Source: Flavobacterium sp. K5-23 (GTDB lineage Bacteria; Bacteroidota; Bacteroidia; Flavobacteriales; Flavobacteriaceae). Taken from it: DNA of 64,000 nt. The position numbers and the translations under genes are program-made. The stretch covers positions 2,637,501 through 2,701,500 of the forward strand of contig NZ_CP056783.1 of assembly GCF_023278045.1 (NCBI RefSeq), given 5' to 3'. Positions 46,978-54,899 of this stretch are shown piece by piece (the stretch's first letter is position 1; each line of letters begins with the position of its first letter). The notes below the pieces were generated by a model, which was not told the origin of the DNA, searched no databases, and saw nothing but the letters and a program-made list of their open reading frames with translations.

Positions 46978-47907
46978 TTAAATAAAACAATCATCCGGCA
47001 TCTTCATAATGCTATCAGCAAGCAATTGCATTTCTAAATAATGATCTTTCATTTCAGGATTGATATTGACATAATTATAGTTTTGATGTCTCCAAAATCC
47101 TGTTGCTGTAGCTGCATAAACTGTAAATGCTTTAAGCGCTTTTTTTTCAATTTCTAGGAGTTTTATTTCTTGTTGGTAACCGTCAAGTAAACTAGATACT
47201 TTATTTAAATTGAGCGTTTCGTTATCTCTACAGGTTCCTATAATCATCATTCCAATATCAAATACACGATAATAATAACAAGCTTCTTCAAAATCCATGA
47301 TTGATGCACGGTTTGCCTCCATATCAATGATAATATTACTATAAAAAATATCAGTATGTATCAATGCTTTAGGCAAATCAACAGCTATATGATTTTCTAT
47401 ATAATTTTGTGTTTGTTTTAACCATTTATAAAAATCGGAATCTGGTGCATATATTTGAACTTCATCAAAATGATCTATTCCAAAAGCTACTTTCCGTGGC
47501 AGATAATCGGGCGCTTTTATTTGATGTAATTGCGCTAATTGGGTCCCTAAATAGTGAAACAAATTTGCTGGTATCTCTTCGACAATGTCGCCCTTGATAA
47601 AATCTTTTAGTAAGATTGGTTTTTTGTTCCAATGACTAATTAAATCGCCAGTTATAGTCTTTATTAATTTAGAAGTAGAAAATTGATTTAGCTGTAAATA
47701 CTCTAGTAAAGAGGCTAATTCTATGGTTTCTTTTTCCGTTTTTAGTTCACATATAGTTAATACATAAGAATCTATTTCTGTACTAATTAGATAATTTGTG
47801 TTAGCCGACCCCCCACTCAAAACCTTAAAAGAAACTAATTTTTCACTACTATATTGACTTAAGATGGTTGTAACATCTTTCTCGTTTAAAAGGGTATACT
47901 GTATCAT
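46978..47907 (-). CDS. Homoserine kinase-like phosphotransferase (APH fold)
   Basis: 309 residues, protein-kinase-like APH family (COG2334 type). ATP-binding VLSGGSANTNYLIST, catalytic loop LPKALIHTDIFYSNIII with the HxDxxxxN pattern, and metal-binding IMDFEEACYYYRVFDIG. Enzymes of this type serve as ThrB in some bacteria. Its start lies 1 base after the thrC stop, and the ThrC substrate is O-phosphohomoserine, so homoserine kinase is the best reading. Phosphorylation of another amino alcohol remains possible. Confidence 0.8.
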   Translation of the reverse strand: MIQYTLLNEKDVTTILSQYSSEKLVSFKVLSGGSANTNYLISTEIDSYVLTICELKTEKETIELASLLEYLQLNQFSTSKLIKTITGDLISHWNKKPILLKDFIKGDIVEEIPANLFHYLGTQLAQLHQIKAPDYLPRKVAFGIDHFDEVQIYAPDSDFYKWLKQTQNYIENHIAVDLPKALIHTDIFYSNIIIDMEANRASIMDFEEACYYYRVFDIGMMIIGTCRDNETLNLNKVSSLLDGYQQEIKLLEIEKKALKAFTVYAATATGFWRHQNYNYVNINPEMKDHYLEMQLLADSIMKMPDDCFI

Positions 47908-47908
47908 A

Positions 47909-49360
47909 TTATTTCCCTTTTGTTAAATCCCAATTTGTTTCCATAGCATGTAACAGTGCCTTTTCTAGATGAGCATGATCACATAAATGTACTTTCTCAC
48001 ACAATTCCTTTGCCAGTTCGATGCTAGCGTGAGTAGCTGCTTGTGGCAAAACATCTGTATGTAGTGCTCGTTTTATTATTTCGGGAAATTTAGAAGGATG
48101 TGCTGTTGCAAAGCAGATTAATTTCTCGTTACCTAAAGTTTCCTTTAATTGATCAGCCGCTACTACTGCTACTGCACCATGTGGATCCAGTAAATAGTTC
48201 TCACTAGTATAAAGCTCATTGATGATATCTAATGTTTCTTTGTCTGTTGCGCTATAGGATTTAAAACCTTTGGAATACTTTTCAAAAGTTTCTTTATCAA
48301 AAGTAACAGTACCAGAGGAATTAAATTCATCTACCCATTTTTTTATTTTTTCAGTATTTTTATCTATTCTGAAATACAGGAATCTCCAAAAATTGGATGG
48401 TACTAAAATATCTATTGCTGAAGAAGGGGTTTCAATAATGTCTTCTTTTGAAAAACGCCCTTCTGAAAAAATGCGATGTAAACAGGCGTTTTTGTTATTG
48501 GCTACGACAAAATATTTAATAGGCAATCCCATTTCTCGTGCTAGTCCGCCAGCACATAAATTACCGAAAGCACCAGAAGGAACCGACATGTTAACTTGTT
48601 CTCCAATGGTATCAACAACTTGTAAATAACCATAGAAATAATGGACCGTTTGCATCATAATACGACCCCAGTTAATAGAGTTTACACTCGATAATTTTAG
48701 TTTTTCTTTAAAGGGTTTATTAGCATATAATTTAGCAATTACAAGATCTAAATCATCTGCGCCATCTGGGCAATTAGACACACCAACAGGATGAATATTC
48801 GCATGTTGCAAAGTTGTCATTTGGCGTTCTTGTTCTTCAGTAATTAAACCTTTAGGATATAGAACCCAAGCATCCAAGTTTGATTTTCCTGCTGTGAAAT
48901 ACGCTGTCGCTGGTCCTGTATCTCCTGTGGTGGCAACAACAAGCGTTAAGTGCTCCTTTTTTCGTTCTAAAAAAAAGTTCACCAGATTAACCAAAAAAGC
49001 CAATCCGACATCTTTAAAAGAAATCGTTGGACCATAAAACAACTCCATTATGTAGGTGTCTTTTCTAGATTTCAATGGATGTAACGGAATAATATCTTCT
49101 TTTTCGAAAGGTTCATAAGCCGTTTTTAAAATGTTCTTCAACTCCAATTCCGAAATAATAGAGCGATCAATAAATAACGAAAGTACCTCAAAAGCGAGTT
49201 CGACATAAGACAAACCTTTCCATTTATTTAATTGCTCTTTAGTGATTTTCGGTAATGTCTCGGGAACATAAAAACCGCCATCAGCTGCAAAACCATCTAG
49301 TATGGCCGTTTCAAAACCTACAGGCTTCCCTCCTCCTTTATTACTTACATATTGAATCAT
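47909..49360 (-). CDS. thrC: Threonine synthase
   Basis: 483 residues. The N-terminal Thr_synth_N region (YVSNKGGGKPVGFETAILDG, GGFYVPETLP) is followed by a fold-type II PLP domain. The PLP lysine is in GPTISFKDVGLAF, the phosphate-binding loop is VVATTGDTGPATAYF, and SVPSGAFGNLCAGGLA is present. It converts O-phosphohomoserine to threonine. It lies between an OCD-family gene (4 bases upstream) and a homoserine-kinase-like gene, an unusual company for a housekeeping thrC, so this may be a specialised second copy. Confidence 0.88.
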   Translation of the reverse strand: MIQYVSNKGGGKPVGFETAILDGFAADGGFYVPETLPKITKEQLNKWKGLSYVELAFEVLSLFIDRSIISELELKNILKTAYEPFEKEDIIPLHPLKSRKDTYIMELFYGPTISFKDVGLAFLVNLVNFFLERKKEHLTLVVATTGDTGPATAYFTAGKSNLDAWVLYPKGLITEEQERQMTTLQHANIHPVGVSNCPDGADDLDLVIAKLYANKPFKEKLKLSSVNSINWGRIMMQTVHYFYGYLQVVDTIGEQVNMSVPSGAFGNLCAGGLAREMGLPIKYFVVANNKNACLHRIFSEGRFSKEDIIETPSSAIDILVPSNFWRFLYFRIDKNTEKIKKWVDEFNSSGTVTFDKETFEKYSKGFKSYSATDKETLDIINELYTSENYLLDPHGAVAVVAADQLKETLGNEKLICFATAHPSKFPEIIKRALHTDVLPQAATHASIELAKELCEKVHLCDHAHLEKALLHAMETNWDLTKGK

Positions 49361-49364
49361 ATCT

Positions 49365-50315
49365 TTATTTTTTTAAATAAGCAGTATATACCGCTTTGGT
49401 TATCATAATATCTTGTACAGCTACTCCTGTCAAATCAACAATTGTAATTTGATCTTCGTTTTGTCGTTGTAATTTTGGGTTTTGAATGGCAGTACCCAAC
49501 TCAATGATTTTATCTTCTAGAATTGCCCCATCTTGTACTGCTCTAAAAATTTCACCTCTACTTTTACTTTGCGGAATACTATCTGCCACAACGATATCGG
49601 CTTTTTTTAGTAATACGCTTTCTAATTCTTGTTTGTGTTCTGTGTCTGAACCTACCGCGTTGATATGTGTTCCTTTTTGGATGTCTGCTGCTTTTAATAA
49701 AGCAAGTTCCGAAGGTGTTGTAGTCACAATTAGATTACAATGTTGTGCAAGTTCGGCTGGTGTTTCGGCAATATGAATATCAAAATCAGGGCCTAATTCC
49801 TTGGCGAATTTTTCAGCCTTGTCTTTAGTACGTCCCCAAATCCAAACGGTTTTACAAGGCGTGTATTTTTGAAGGTATTCCAATTGCAATTTTGCTTGTA
49901 TCCCAGTACCTATAATTCCTATGGCGCTTATTTTTTTTGGTGCAAAATACTTGGCTGCCAATGCACCTGCTGCTGCAGTACGAATATCAGTTAGATATCC
50001 TTCATCTAGTAAGACTGCTTTTGGAACTCCCGTTTTTTGATCGAATAATAACATTAAACCTTGACTGGAAGGTATCCCTAATTTAGCATTGTCATAAAAA
50101 CCAGAAGCAACTTTAATGACGTAATAATCATCGTTTTTAATATAGCCATATTTGATATGTGCATCTCCTTTGGGGTCTTCAAAGAGTAATTCCCCTACTG
50201 GAGGCACAACAGTGTTTCCATTACTATATTGAATAAATCCTTCTTCCATTGCTGCTACAACGTCTATATCTGGGAGTATAGCTTGTATTTCTTTTAATCT
50301 AATAACGGTTGCCAT
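49365..50315 (-). CDS. Ornithine cyclodeaminase / mu-crystallin family enzyme
   Basis: 316 residues. Substrate-binding parts are HIKYGYI and YYVIKVASGFYDN, DEGYLTDIRTAAAGALAAKYF, and the NAD-binding fold AIGIIGTGIQAKLQLEYL; the catalytic Asp is in ITIVDLTG. Members deaminate ornithine to proline, reduce cyclic imines, or act as alanine or arginine dehydrogenases. As first gene of an operon with threonine synthase and a homoserine kinase-like gene it may act on a threonine-related amino or imino acid; that is inference. Confidence 0.85.
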   Translation of the reverse strand: MATVIRLKEIQAILPDIDVVAAMEEGFIQYSNGNTVVPPVGELLFEDPKGDAHIKYGYIKNDDYYVIKVASGFYDNAKLGIPSSQGLMLLFDQKTGVPKAVLLDEGYLTDIRTAAAGALAAKYFAPKKISAIGIIGTGIQAKLQLEYLQKYTPCKTVWIWGRTKDKAEKFAKELGPDFDIHIAETPAELAQHCNLIVTTTPSELALLKAADIQKGTHINAVGSDTEHKQELESVLLKKADIVVADSIPQSKSRGEIFRAVQDGAILEDKIIELGTAIQNPKLQRQNEDQITIVDLTGVAVQDIMITKAVYTAYLKK

Positions 50316-50422
50316 AGGTCTAATTTATTAAGTTACTTTTTATTTTATAATTCTGTACGCTACTGTTTTACAATAATAAAATGCGCACTATTTTCTAATT
50401 TTAAAGCTTTTAAATTTGGCAT

Positions 50423-50480
50423 AAAAAAAAATCTCTGCACACCAAATTAGCTATTAACTAATTAAGGTATACAGAGATTT
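50423..50480 (-). terminator. Leader terminator upstream of the OCD-thrC operon
   Basis: On the minus strand AAATCTCTGTATACC pairs with GGTGTGCAGAGATTT (G-T pairs included), with an inner AATTAG/CTAATT extension, and then runs into nine T residues. It lies about 80-140 bases after a promoter and about 110 bases before the OCD start. It acts either as an attenuator or as the end of a small RNA. Confidence 0.85.
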
Positions 50481-50567
50481 TCTGTAAGACGTAAATTTAT
50501 TTTTCCAATTTCTTCCTTAAGATAAAAAATAAACCTGTAACAATTTGTTACTATAACTTCTATGAGT
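50481..50567 (-). ncRNA. Structured leader or small RNA ahead of the OCD-thrC operon
   Basis: The minus-strand region between the promoter and the leader terminator. A palindrome GTAACAAATTGTTAC and an AU-rich stem (TTTATTTTT with AAAAATAAA) precede the terminator. There is no ATG or GTG in it, so a Thr-coding leader peptide is not visible. A 20-codon frame (starting MPNLKALKLE) begins directly after the terminator, of unknown meaning. The rest of 50576-50909 holds no clear feature. Confidence 0.5.
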
Positions 50568-50575
50568 CAAATATA
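50568..50575 (-). promoter_or_regulatory. -7 box (TATATTTG) ahead of the OCD-thrC leader
   Basis: TATATTTG on the minus strand fits the consensus well; transcription would start near 50562. An upstream TTG lies at 50591-50593, a little closer than usual. Confidence 0.65.
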
Positions 50576-50909
50576 TAAAAAATTATTATACAACATAGAA
50601 AAAAAAATATTGAATATCGATTAGACCAATTTAAGGCTTTACAAAACGAAGTTTTTATGTGGTTTAAAAAAGAATTGTCTGCCTGACACATTTTCCGATT
50701 ATTGAACTCAGAGGGAATAAATACATTAAAAAAAGTAGTTTTTAGCTTATAATTGCCTTTTGATAAAAGGAACACCCTTTTTTAATCAATTTTTGAATTT
50801 TTATTTCAAAATAAGGTTTTTTGGCTCAGTTTTGGCAATAAACAGCCTAATTAAGTTTAAACTAAGATCTTTTTATTAATAAAACGAAGGATTTTTAAAA
50901 TTATAAAAT

Positions 50910-51341
50910 ATGACTCAAGTTAAAGAGAACAACACGGTTAAAGTACATTACACAGGAAAATTAGCTGACGGACACGTATTTGATACATCTGAAGGGAAAG
51001 AACCTTTATCATTTACTTTAGGACAAGGAAAATTGATTCCTGGTTTCGAAAAAGGCCTAATTGACATGAAATTAAATGAGAAAAAAACGATAAACATTGC
51101 TAAAGAAGACGCTTACGGAGATCCTCGTCAAGATTTGTTTGTTGAAGTACCAAAGAGTGAATTACCACAAGATATGGCTCCTGAAATTGGTATGGGATTA
51201 GTTTCTAGATCTCCAGAAGGACAAGAAATGAATTTAATGGTAGTTGAAATTAGAGAAGAAAGTGTTATTCTAGACGGAAATCATCCTTTAGCCGGTAAAG
51301 ATCTTGTTTTTGATCTTGAAGTTGTGGCTATTTCTGAATAG
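50910..51341 (+). CDS. FKBP-type peptidyl-prolyl isomerase, SlyD-like
   Basis: 143 residues. The FKBP part (VKVHYTGKLADGHVFDTSEGKEPL, LIPGFEKGLIDM) is interrupted by the IF chaperone insertion (DAYGDPRQDLFVEVPKSELP), as in SlyD. The His/Cys-rich metal-binding tail of E. coli SlyD is missing, so it is a short SlyD-like chaperone-isomerase of the cytoplasm. It ends directly before the first copy of a 94-bp repeat that contains its terminator. Confidence 0.92.
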   Translation: MTQVKENNTVKVHYTGKLADGHVFDTSEGKEPLSFTLGQGKLIPGFEKGLIDMKLNEKKTINIAKEDAYGDPRQDLFVEVPKSELPQDMAPEIGMGLVSRSPEGQEMNLMVVEIREESVILDGNHPLAGKDLVFDLEVVAISE

Positions 51342-51355
51342 AACAACCCAAATTA

Positions 51356-51449
51356 AAATATACCTGACATGCATTGTTGAAAATTCAACTTTGTTTGTCA
51401 GGTTTTTTATTGGAGTATAGCTCCTACTCTATTCTTAATTAAACTTTTT
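51356..51449 (+). repeat. 94-bp direct repeat, copy 1 (contains terminator)
   Basis: Identical to 52770-52863 except for three substitutions. It includes an ACCTGACA/TGTCAGGT terminator stem with a T run, then TTATTGGAGTATAGCTCCTA and CTATTCTTAATTAAAC. Copy 1 directly follows the FKBP gene, so it is likely the native terminator; copy 2 marks the far side of a 1.3-kb segment with two minus-strand genes. Confidence 0.95.
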
Positions 51450-51551
51450 CCCTTTGTAGATTTTCTTTGTGGAAATGATGTGTGTACGGATTGAAAATCC
51501 ACGCCATCGTTGTTTAAGAAAATTCGATTAGATATCCGAGCGATCGGGTTT

Positions 51552-52046
51552 TTAGTTATTACTTAGTATTCTATTCAAAATTGCAATTTGTCCATTATGC
51601 CAAGATTGATGTTTAAATAAAGTCGTTAATGCTTCATATTTAGTTTTTGCACTTGGATTTGGGATTTCAGTTGGACTATTTAATTCTTCAATTTTAACTT
51701 TACTTATTTCTAGATAAATTAATTCAAAGATGAATTCATATAATTTCAATAGTTCTTCATTTTTCGGTTTTTCATCTAAAAACATATGTGGCGTTGAATT
51801 CGGTCCATAAAATTTTATGAAATTTTGCATATTAATTCTTTCACTGACTTTTTCGTTTGCTCCTGAAATAGAAGCTATTCCGTGTAAATAGTTTGCCAAA
51901 ATCAGATGTCCAATTTGCCAGTTCATATTCGTTTCAATAATTTCTGGTGAAATATTCCACTTTTTTAATTCGATATTTTTAATAAAATTATCTGTCTTTT
52001 CTTTAGCAGAAATTATTTGGTCTTTAATTATTTCAATTACGTTCAT
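51552..52046 (-). CDS. DinB-like four-helix protein
   Basis: 164 residues, DinB/YfiT fold. The metal-binding His triad is present: MNWQIGHLILANYLHG gives one and FKHQSWHNGQIAILNRIL gives two. Such proteins include thiol transferases of mycothiol or bacillithiol and damage-inducible proteins of unknown role. The gene lies within the segment bounded by the 94-bp repeats and is followed upstream by boundary element C. Confidence 0.8.
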   Translation of the reverse strand: MNVIEIIKDQIISAKEKTDNFIKNIELKKWNISPEIIETNMNWQIGHLILANYLHGIASISGANEKVSERINMQNFIKFYGPNSTPHMFLDEKPKNEELLKLYEFIFELIYLEISKVKIEELNSPTEIPNPSAKTKYEALTTLFKHQSWHNGQIAILNRILSNN

Positions 52047-52074
52047 TCTTTGTGTTTTTTATGTTTAAGGTTCG

Positions 52075-52196
52075 CTTTTCTAAGCTGACCGCTTAAAGTA
52101 TTACTGCTTTGAGATGGCTGGAAGTTCATAAACGCTCAATTTTCGGCTTAACGAAAACTTGATACTTCGGGGATTTTTAATGGCGATTTGGCTTAA
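52075..52196 (-). repeat. Cassette-boundary-like palindromic element C
   Basis: On the minus strand 52168-52138 reads GTATCAAGTTTTCGTTAAGC followed by CGAAAAT, matching element B (5717-5742) apart from one inserted T and one substitution. It lies between two minus-strand genes and has the same orientation relative to them as elements A and B have to their plus-strand genes. Confidence 0.55.
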
Positions 52197-52199
52197 TAA

Positions 52200-52643
52200 T
52201 TAATTTTTTTGTTCATTTATAAGTTTACCATCAATGTAATAACGTGAAATTCGTTTATTACCTTCAGCACTAAAATAAGTTCTATAAACTGAGCCATTAA
52301 AAAGTCTAACATTTCCAAAAACATAGGCTTTATCTTTTAATTGATAAGAATAATCAACTGCGGAATTATCTGGATAAATCAAAACAGAATAATCTGAACA
52401 ATCAGTAGGAGTTGGTAAAACTAAATATGATTCAATTAATTCATTTGTTTTCAAATCGTTTTTAAAAGTATTTTTAACTTGTTTTGAAACTAAAATATCA
52501 GGATAAAATTGATTTACTTTTTTAATCAAATCATATTGATCAAAAGATATAGTTTCAGTTTTTTCTAAATAAGCCTTTATTTTTGTTTCTTGAGAAAAAA
52601 CAGATAAAGAAATCATAAAAAACAACAAAGTAATTTTTTTCAT
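52200..52643 (-). CDS. Exported protein of unknown function
   Basis: 147 residues from the ATG that starts MKKITLLFFMISLSVFSQ, a clear signal peptide cleaved near FSQ; an ATG three codons upstream is less likely. The mature part is alpha/beta with TPTDCSDYSVLIYPDNS, a single Cys, and ISRYYIDGKLINEQ. No family recognised. It is enclosed with the DinB-like gene between the two 94-bp repeats. Confidence 0.65.
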   Translation of the reverse strand: MKKITLLFFMISLSVFSQETKIKAYLEKTETISFDQYDLIKKVNQFYPDILVSKQVKNTFKNDLKTNELIESYLVLPTPTDCSDYSVLIYPDNSAVDYSYQLKDKAYVFGNVRLFNGSVYRTYFSAEGNKRISRYYIDGKLINEQKN

Positions 52644-52769
52644 AGCAATCATTTTTTTGTAGGTTAAGTATTTGTAAAATTATACGAACTTAACCATTCT
52701 TTAGCAATTCTTAATATATAAATCATGCTAATCTTAATATATAATCAAAATAATATTTTTATATTTTTT

Positions 52770-52863
52770 AAATATACCTGACAAGCTTTGTTGAAAATTC
52801 AACTTTGTTTGTCAGGTTTTTTATTGGAGTATGGCTCCTACTCTATTCTTAATTAAACTTTTT
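52770..52863 (+). repeat. 94-bp direct repeat, copy 2
   Basis: Differs from copy 1 at three of 94 positions (two in the loop region near 52784-52788 and one in GTATGGCTCC). It retains the terminator stem. It lies just downstream (on the minus strand) of the Mrr-like gene, so it now serves as a terminator on both strands. Confidence 0.95.
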
Positions 52864-52877
52864 GACGATCGAGTTAG

Positions 52878-53774
52878 TTAATCTTCTTCAAAAAAGTCAT
52901 TGTCAAGTTCTTTAACTTCATAAACAGTTTTTACTTGAACTCCCTCGTTATACTGATGCATTAAGTCAACCAATTTTAAGCCATCAATTAATATTATTCT
53001 GTGATGTGCTTCTTTTGCTTTTTTAATAGCGGAATCATCGAAAGTTGATGTTGTAATAAAAACTCCTTTACTTGTATCTCCACTCATTGCTCCAATGAAA
53101 TTCCTAATGTCTTTTTCACGCACCTTATTTTCGTTGTAGCGTTTCGCTTGAGTGTATATTTTTTCTAGACCTAATTTATCTTCATTAATTATTCCATCAA
53201 TTCCACCGTCACCTGATTTTGATGTTTCAATAAAATCTCCATACCCCATTTTTTTAAGAAGAATCAAAATCACCTTTTCAAAATAGTACGGGTCTATTTC
53301 TTTAAGTTTTTCTAAAAGTTCAGATTTTACTTCCGTTTCAATTGTTGAAAACCCAGAGTCAATTAAATCTTGTGGGGAAGCATTTTCAACTCTAACTATA
53401 TCAAGTTCTATTTCGTATTCTTTTTTGCTTTCAACAGATTCACGATGATCTATAAAATCTGGGTCATTTTGAAGATCATGTAAAGGTAAATTACCTATAG
53501 CGAGTCTTTTTTTTCCCTTTTCAGTTATTTGAACCAAACCTCTTTTTGGGTATGAAACATATTTCCCCATTTTTAGATATGATTTGCCCCATAGAATTCT
53601 GTCAAGTAAAACGTTGGCTCCAGAACTAGTCTTTTGGTTCATAAGTTCTTGAGGAAGTACTGAATAATAATTATCACGAACTTTAGATGCCAATTCTCTA
53701 CTTTTAATTGATTCTACAGTATTTAGAATTTCTAATACTGGTATGAACGTTTCGTGATATTTTGGTAATTCCAT
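52878..53774 (-). CDS. Mrr-type restriction endonuclease
   Basis: 298 residues in two domains. The N-terminal winged-helix Mrr_N (about 1-90) has ELMNQKTSSGANVLLDRILWGKS-like sequence and GLVQITEKGKKRL. The C-terminal Mrr catalytic domain (about 165-290) has YFEKVILILLKKMGYG, then GDGGIDGIINED and IYTQAKRY, i.e. the D-(x)n-QxK active site. Enzymes of this kind cut modified or foreign DNA (type IV). No methylase gene is near. Next to an Abi-alpha-like gene it suggests a small defence site. Confidence 0.88.
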   Translation of the reverse strand: MELPKYHETFIPVLEILNTVESIKSRELASKVRDNYYSVLPQELMNQKTSSGANVLLDRILWGKSYLKMGKYVSYPKRGLVQITEKGKKRLAIGNLPLHDLQNDPDFIDHRESVESKKEYEIELDIVRVENASPQDLIDSGFSTIETEVKSELLEKLKEIDPYYFEKVILILLKKMGYGDFIETSKSGDGGIDGIINEDKLGLEKIYTQAKRYNENKVREKDIRNFIGAMSGDTSKGVFITTSTFDDSAIKKAKEAHHRIILIDGLKLVDLMHQYNEGVQVKTVYEVKELDNDFFEED

Positions 53775-53793
53775 ATTATTTTGTTTTTATTAT

Positions 53794-53900
53794 GCACTAC
53801 GTTTGGTTGCTTTCAAATTGTGTGGTTCGAAACTTTTTAATTTTCAGTTTTGCAGAAAATAGGGTGCGGAACGGTAATTGACTAAATCACACACTATATT
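53794..53900 (-). repeat. Cassette-boundary-like palindromic element D
   Basis: The minus strand reads GATTTAGTCAATTACCGTT (53888-53870), matching the shared core of elements A and B with three differences including one gap. It lies between the Abi-alpha-like and Mrr-like genes, in the same orientation relative to the genes as the other copies. The ends carry GTGTGTGATT and CGTAGTGC, weakly symmetrical. Confidence 0.5.
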
Positions 53901-53922
53901 AATACATCTGTAGTAGGTAGTT

Positions 53923-54543
53923 TTATTTGCTGACAGATTTATAAAAACTTTGACCCATTTCAGTTACTTTGAAATTTTGTAATCCATGGAAAGTCGTAGG
54001 TGAATGACCTCCAATTTTTATACCTTCTGTTATGGTTACTCCATAAGTTATTAATCCTAGACTTAGTAAAACGTTAAGAGATTCTTTTTTCTCATAATCT
54101 GAACCATTTAAAGTAACCATAGTTTCGTATTTACTATGTTGAGAAAGGCAAAATTTATTTATGTCATCAAATATTTTCACGTCAATCGGTTCAAGGCTTT
54201 CGAGAGTGTCAATAAATATTTTTCTGATTGAGCCTTCGTAATTCTTATCGGTAGCATTTCCTAAAAGATTGGCCCACTTTTCCAACAGATTTTCGTCATC
54301 TTCCAAAGATGCTTTTTCTAATAATTTATACCCGAAAGAAAGTGCAGTTGGTTTAGATTCATCAGACTTTACAAGTTTATATTTCTCTTCTAATTTTAAT
54401 GTATTTGATATTCTTTTGGCTTTCACAGCGTCACCATAAAGAATTCCCGCTCCGTCAACTAATGGCTTGCCTACTATTTCAGAAAAAAAAATAGTCAAAC
54501 TTTCGATTGGCTTTGAATTAATAATATCACCTACTGCTCCCAT
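53923..54543 (-). CDS. Abi-alpha (DUF4393)-like protein
   Basis: 206 residues, soluble and helical. It fits the DUF4393/Abi-alpha pattern: an N-terminal region with FFSEIVGKPLVDGAGILYGD, the central LLEKWANLLGNATD followed by IFIDTLESLEPIDVKIFDDI, and a C-terminal winged-helix-like part (SLNVLLSLGLITYG). Members were linked to abortive infection in lactococci. The mechanism is unknown. It stands first in a minus-strand pair with the Mrr-like gene. Confidence 0.7.
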   Translation of the reverse strand: MGAVGDIINSKPIESLTIFFSEIVGKPLVDGAGILYGDAVKAKRISNTLKLEEKYKLVKSDESKPTALSFGYKLLEKASLEDDENLLEKWANLLGNATDKNYEGSIRKIFIDTLESLEPIDVKIFDDINKFCLSQHSKYETMVTLNGSDYEKKESLNVLLSLGLITYGVTITEGIKIGGHSPTTFHGLQNFKVTEMGQSFYKSVSK

Positions 54544-54659
54544 TTTATTAGTTTATTTATGATTATTAGTTTATTCGAGATGGTATTACAAAATTACCTA
54601 CAACTATTATATACTACTGACGTTGTCAGGCATATCACCCCTAAATTGGGTAGTTTTGT

Positions 54660-54673
54660 CTGATAAATATCAG
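54660..54673. promoter_or_regulatory. Palindrome resembling a CRP/FNR-type site
   Basis: CTGATAAATATCAG has exact CTGATA/TATCAG arms with a two-base centre. It lies in the divergent region between the Abi-alpha-like gene and the MFS gene. The protein that would bind it is not known; the rest of 54544-54899 shows only the promoter at 54873. Confidence 0.3.
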
Positions 54674-54872
54674 CGATTATTTATTTTCAAATATATAAAT
54701 TAATACCGAATATTCTGATAAAAACTACTTTCTTTTATATAGTTTTTTCAAAACAACTCCTTTTGAAAACCCTTACTTTACAGTAAACCATAAACCGAAG
54801 TTTTTAATATTAATCTAGCCTTTGTAAATGTTATATACTTAGTTAAAGAGTCTATTTAGCACTTTAATTTTT

Positions 54873-54880
54873 TACCTTTG
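54873..54880 (+). promoter_or_regulatory. -7 box (TACCTTTG) for the MFS exporter
   Basis: TACCTTTG fits TAnnTTTG and lies 19 bases before the start codon. Confidence 0.65.
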
Positions 54881-54899
54881 CCCAAAAATTAAAGCCTTC

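Noticed and set aside
50423-50567. T-box or threonine leader-peptide attenuator ahead of the OCD-thrC operon
   Set aside because: No T-box sequence or specifier loop can be seen and the leader contains no ATG or GTG with Thr codons.
50560-50775. 71-codon minus-strand frame upstream of the OCD leader
   Set aside because: It covers the -7 box of the leader promoter and has the composition of translated AT-rich non-coding DNA.
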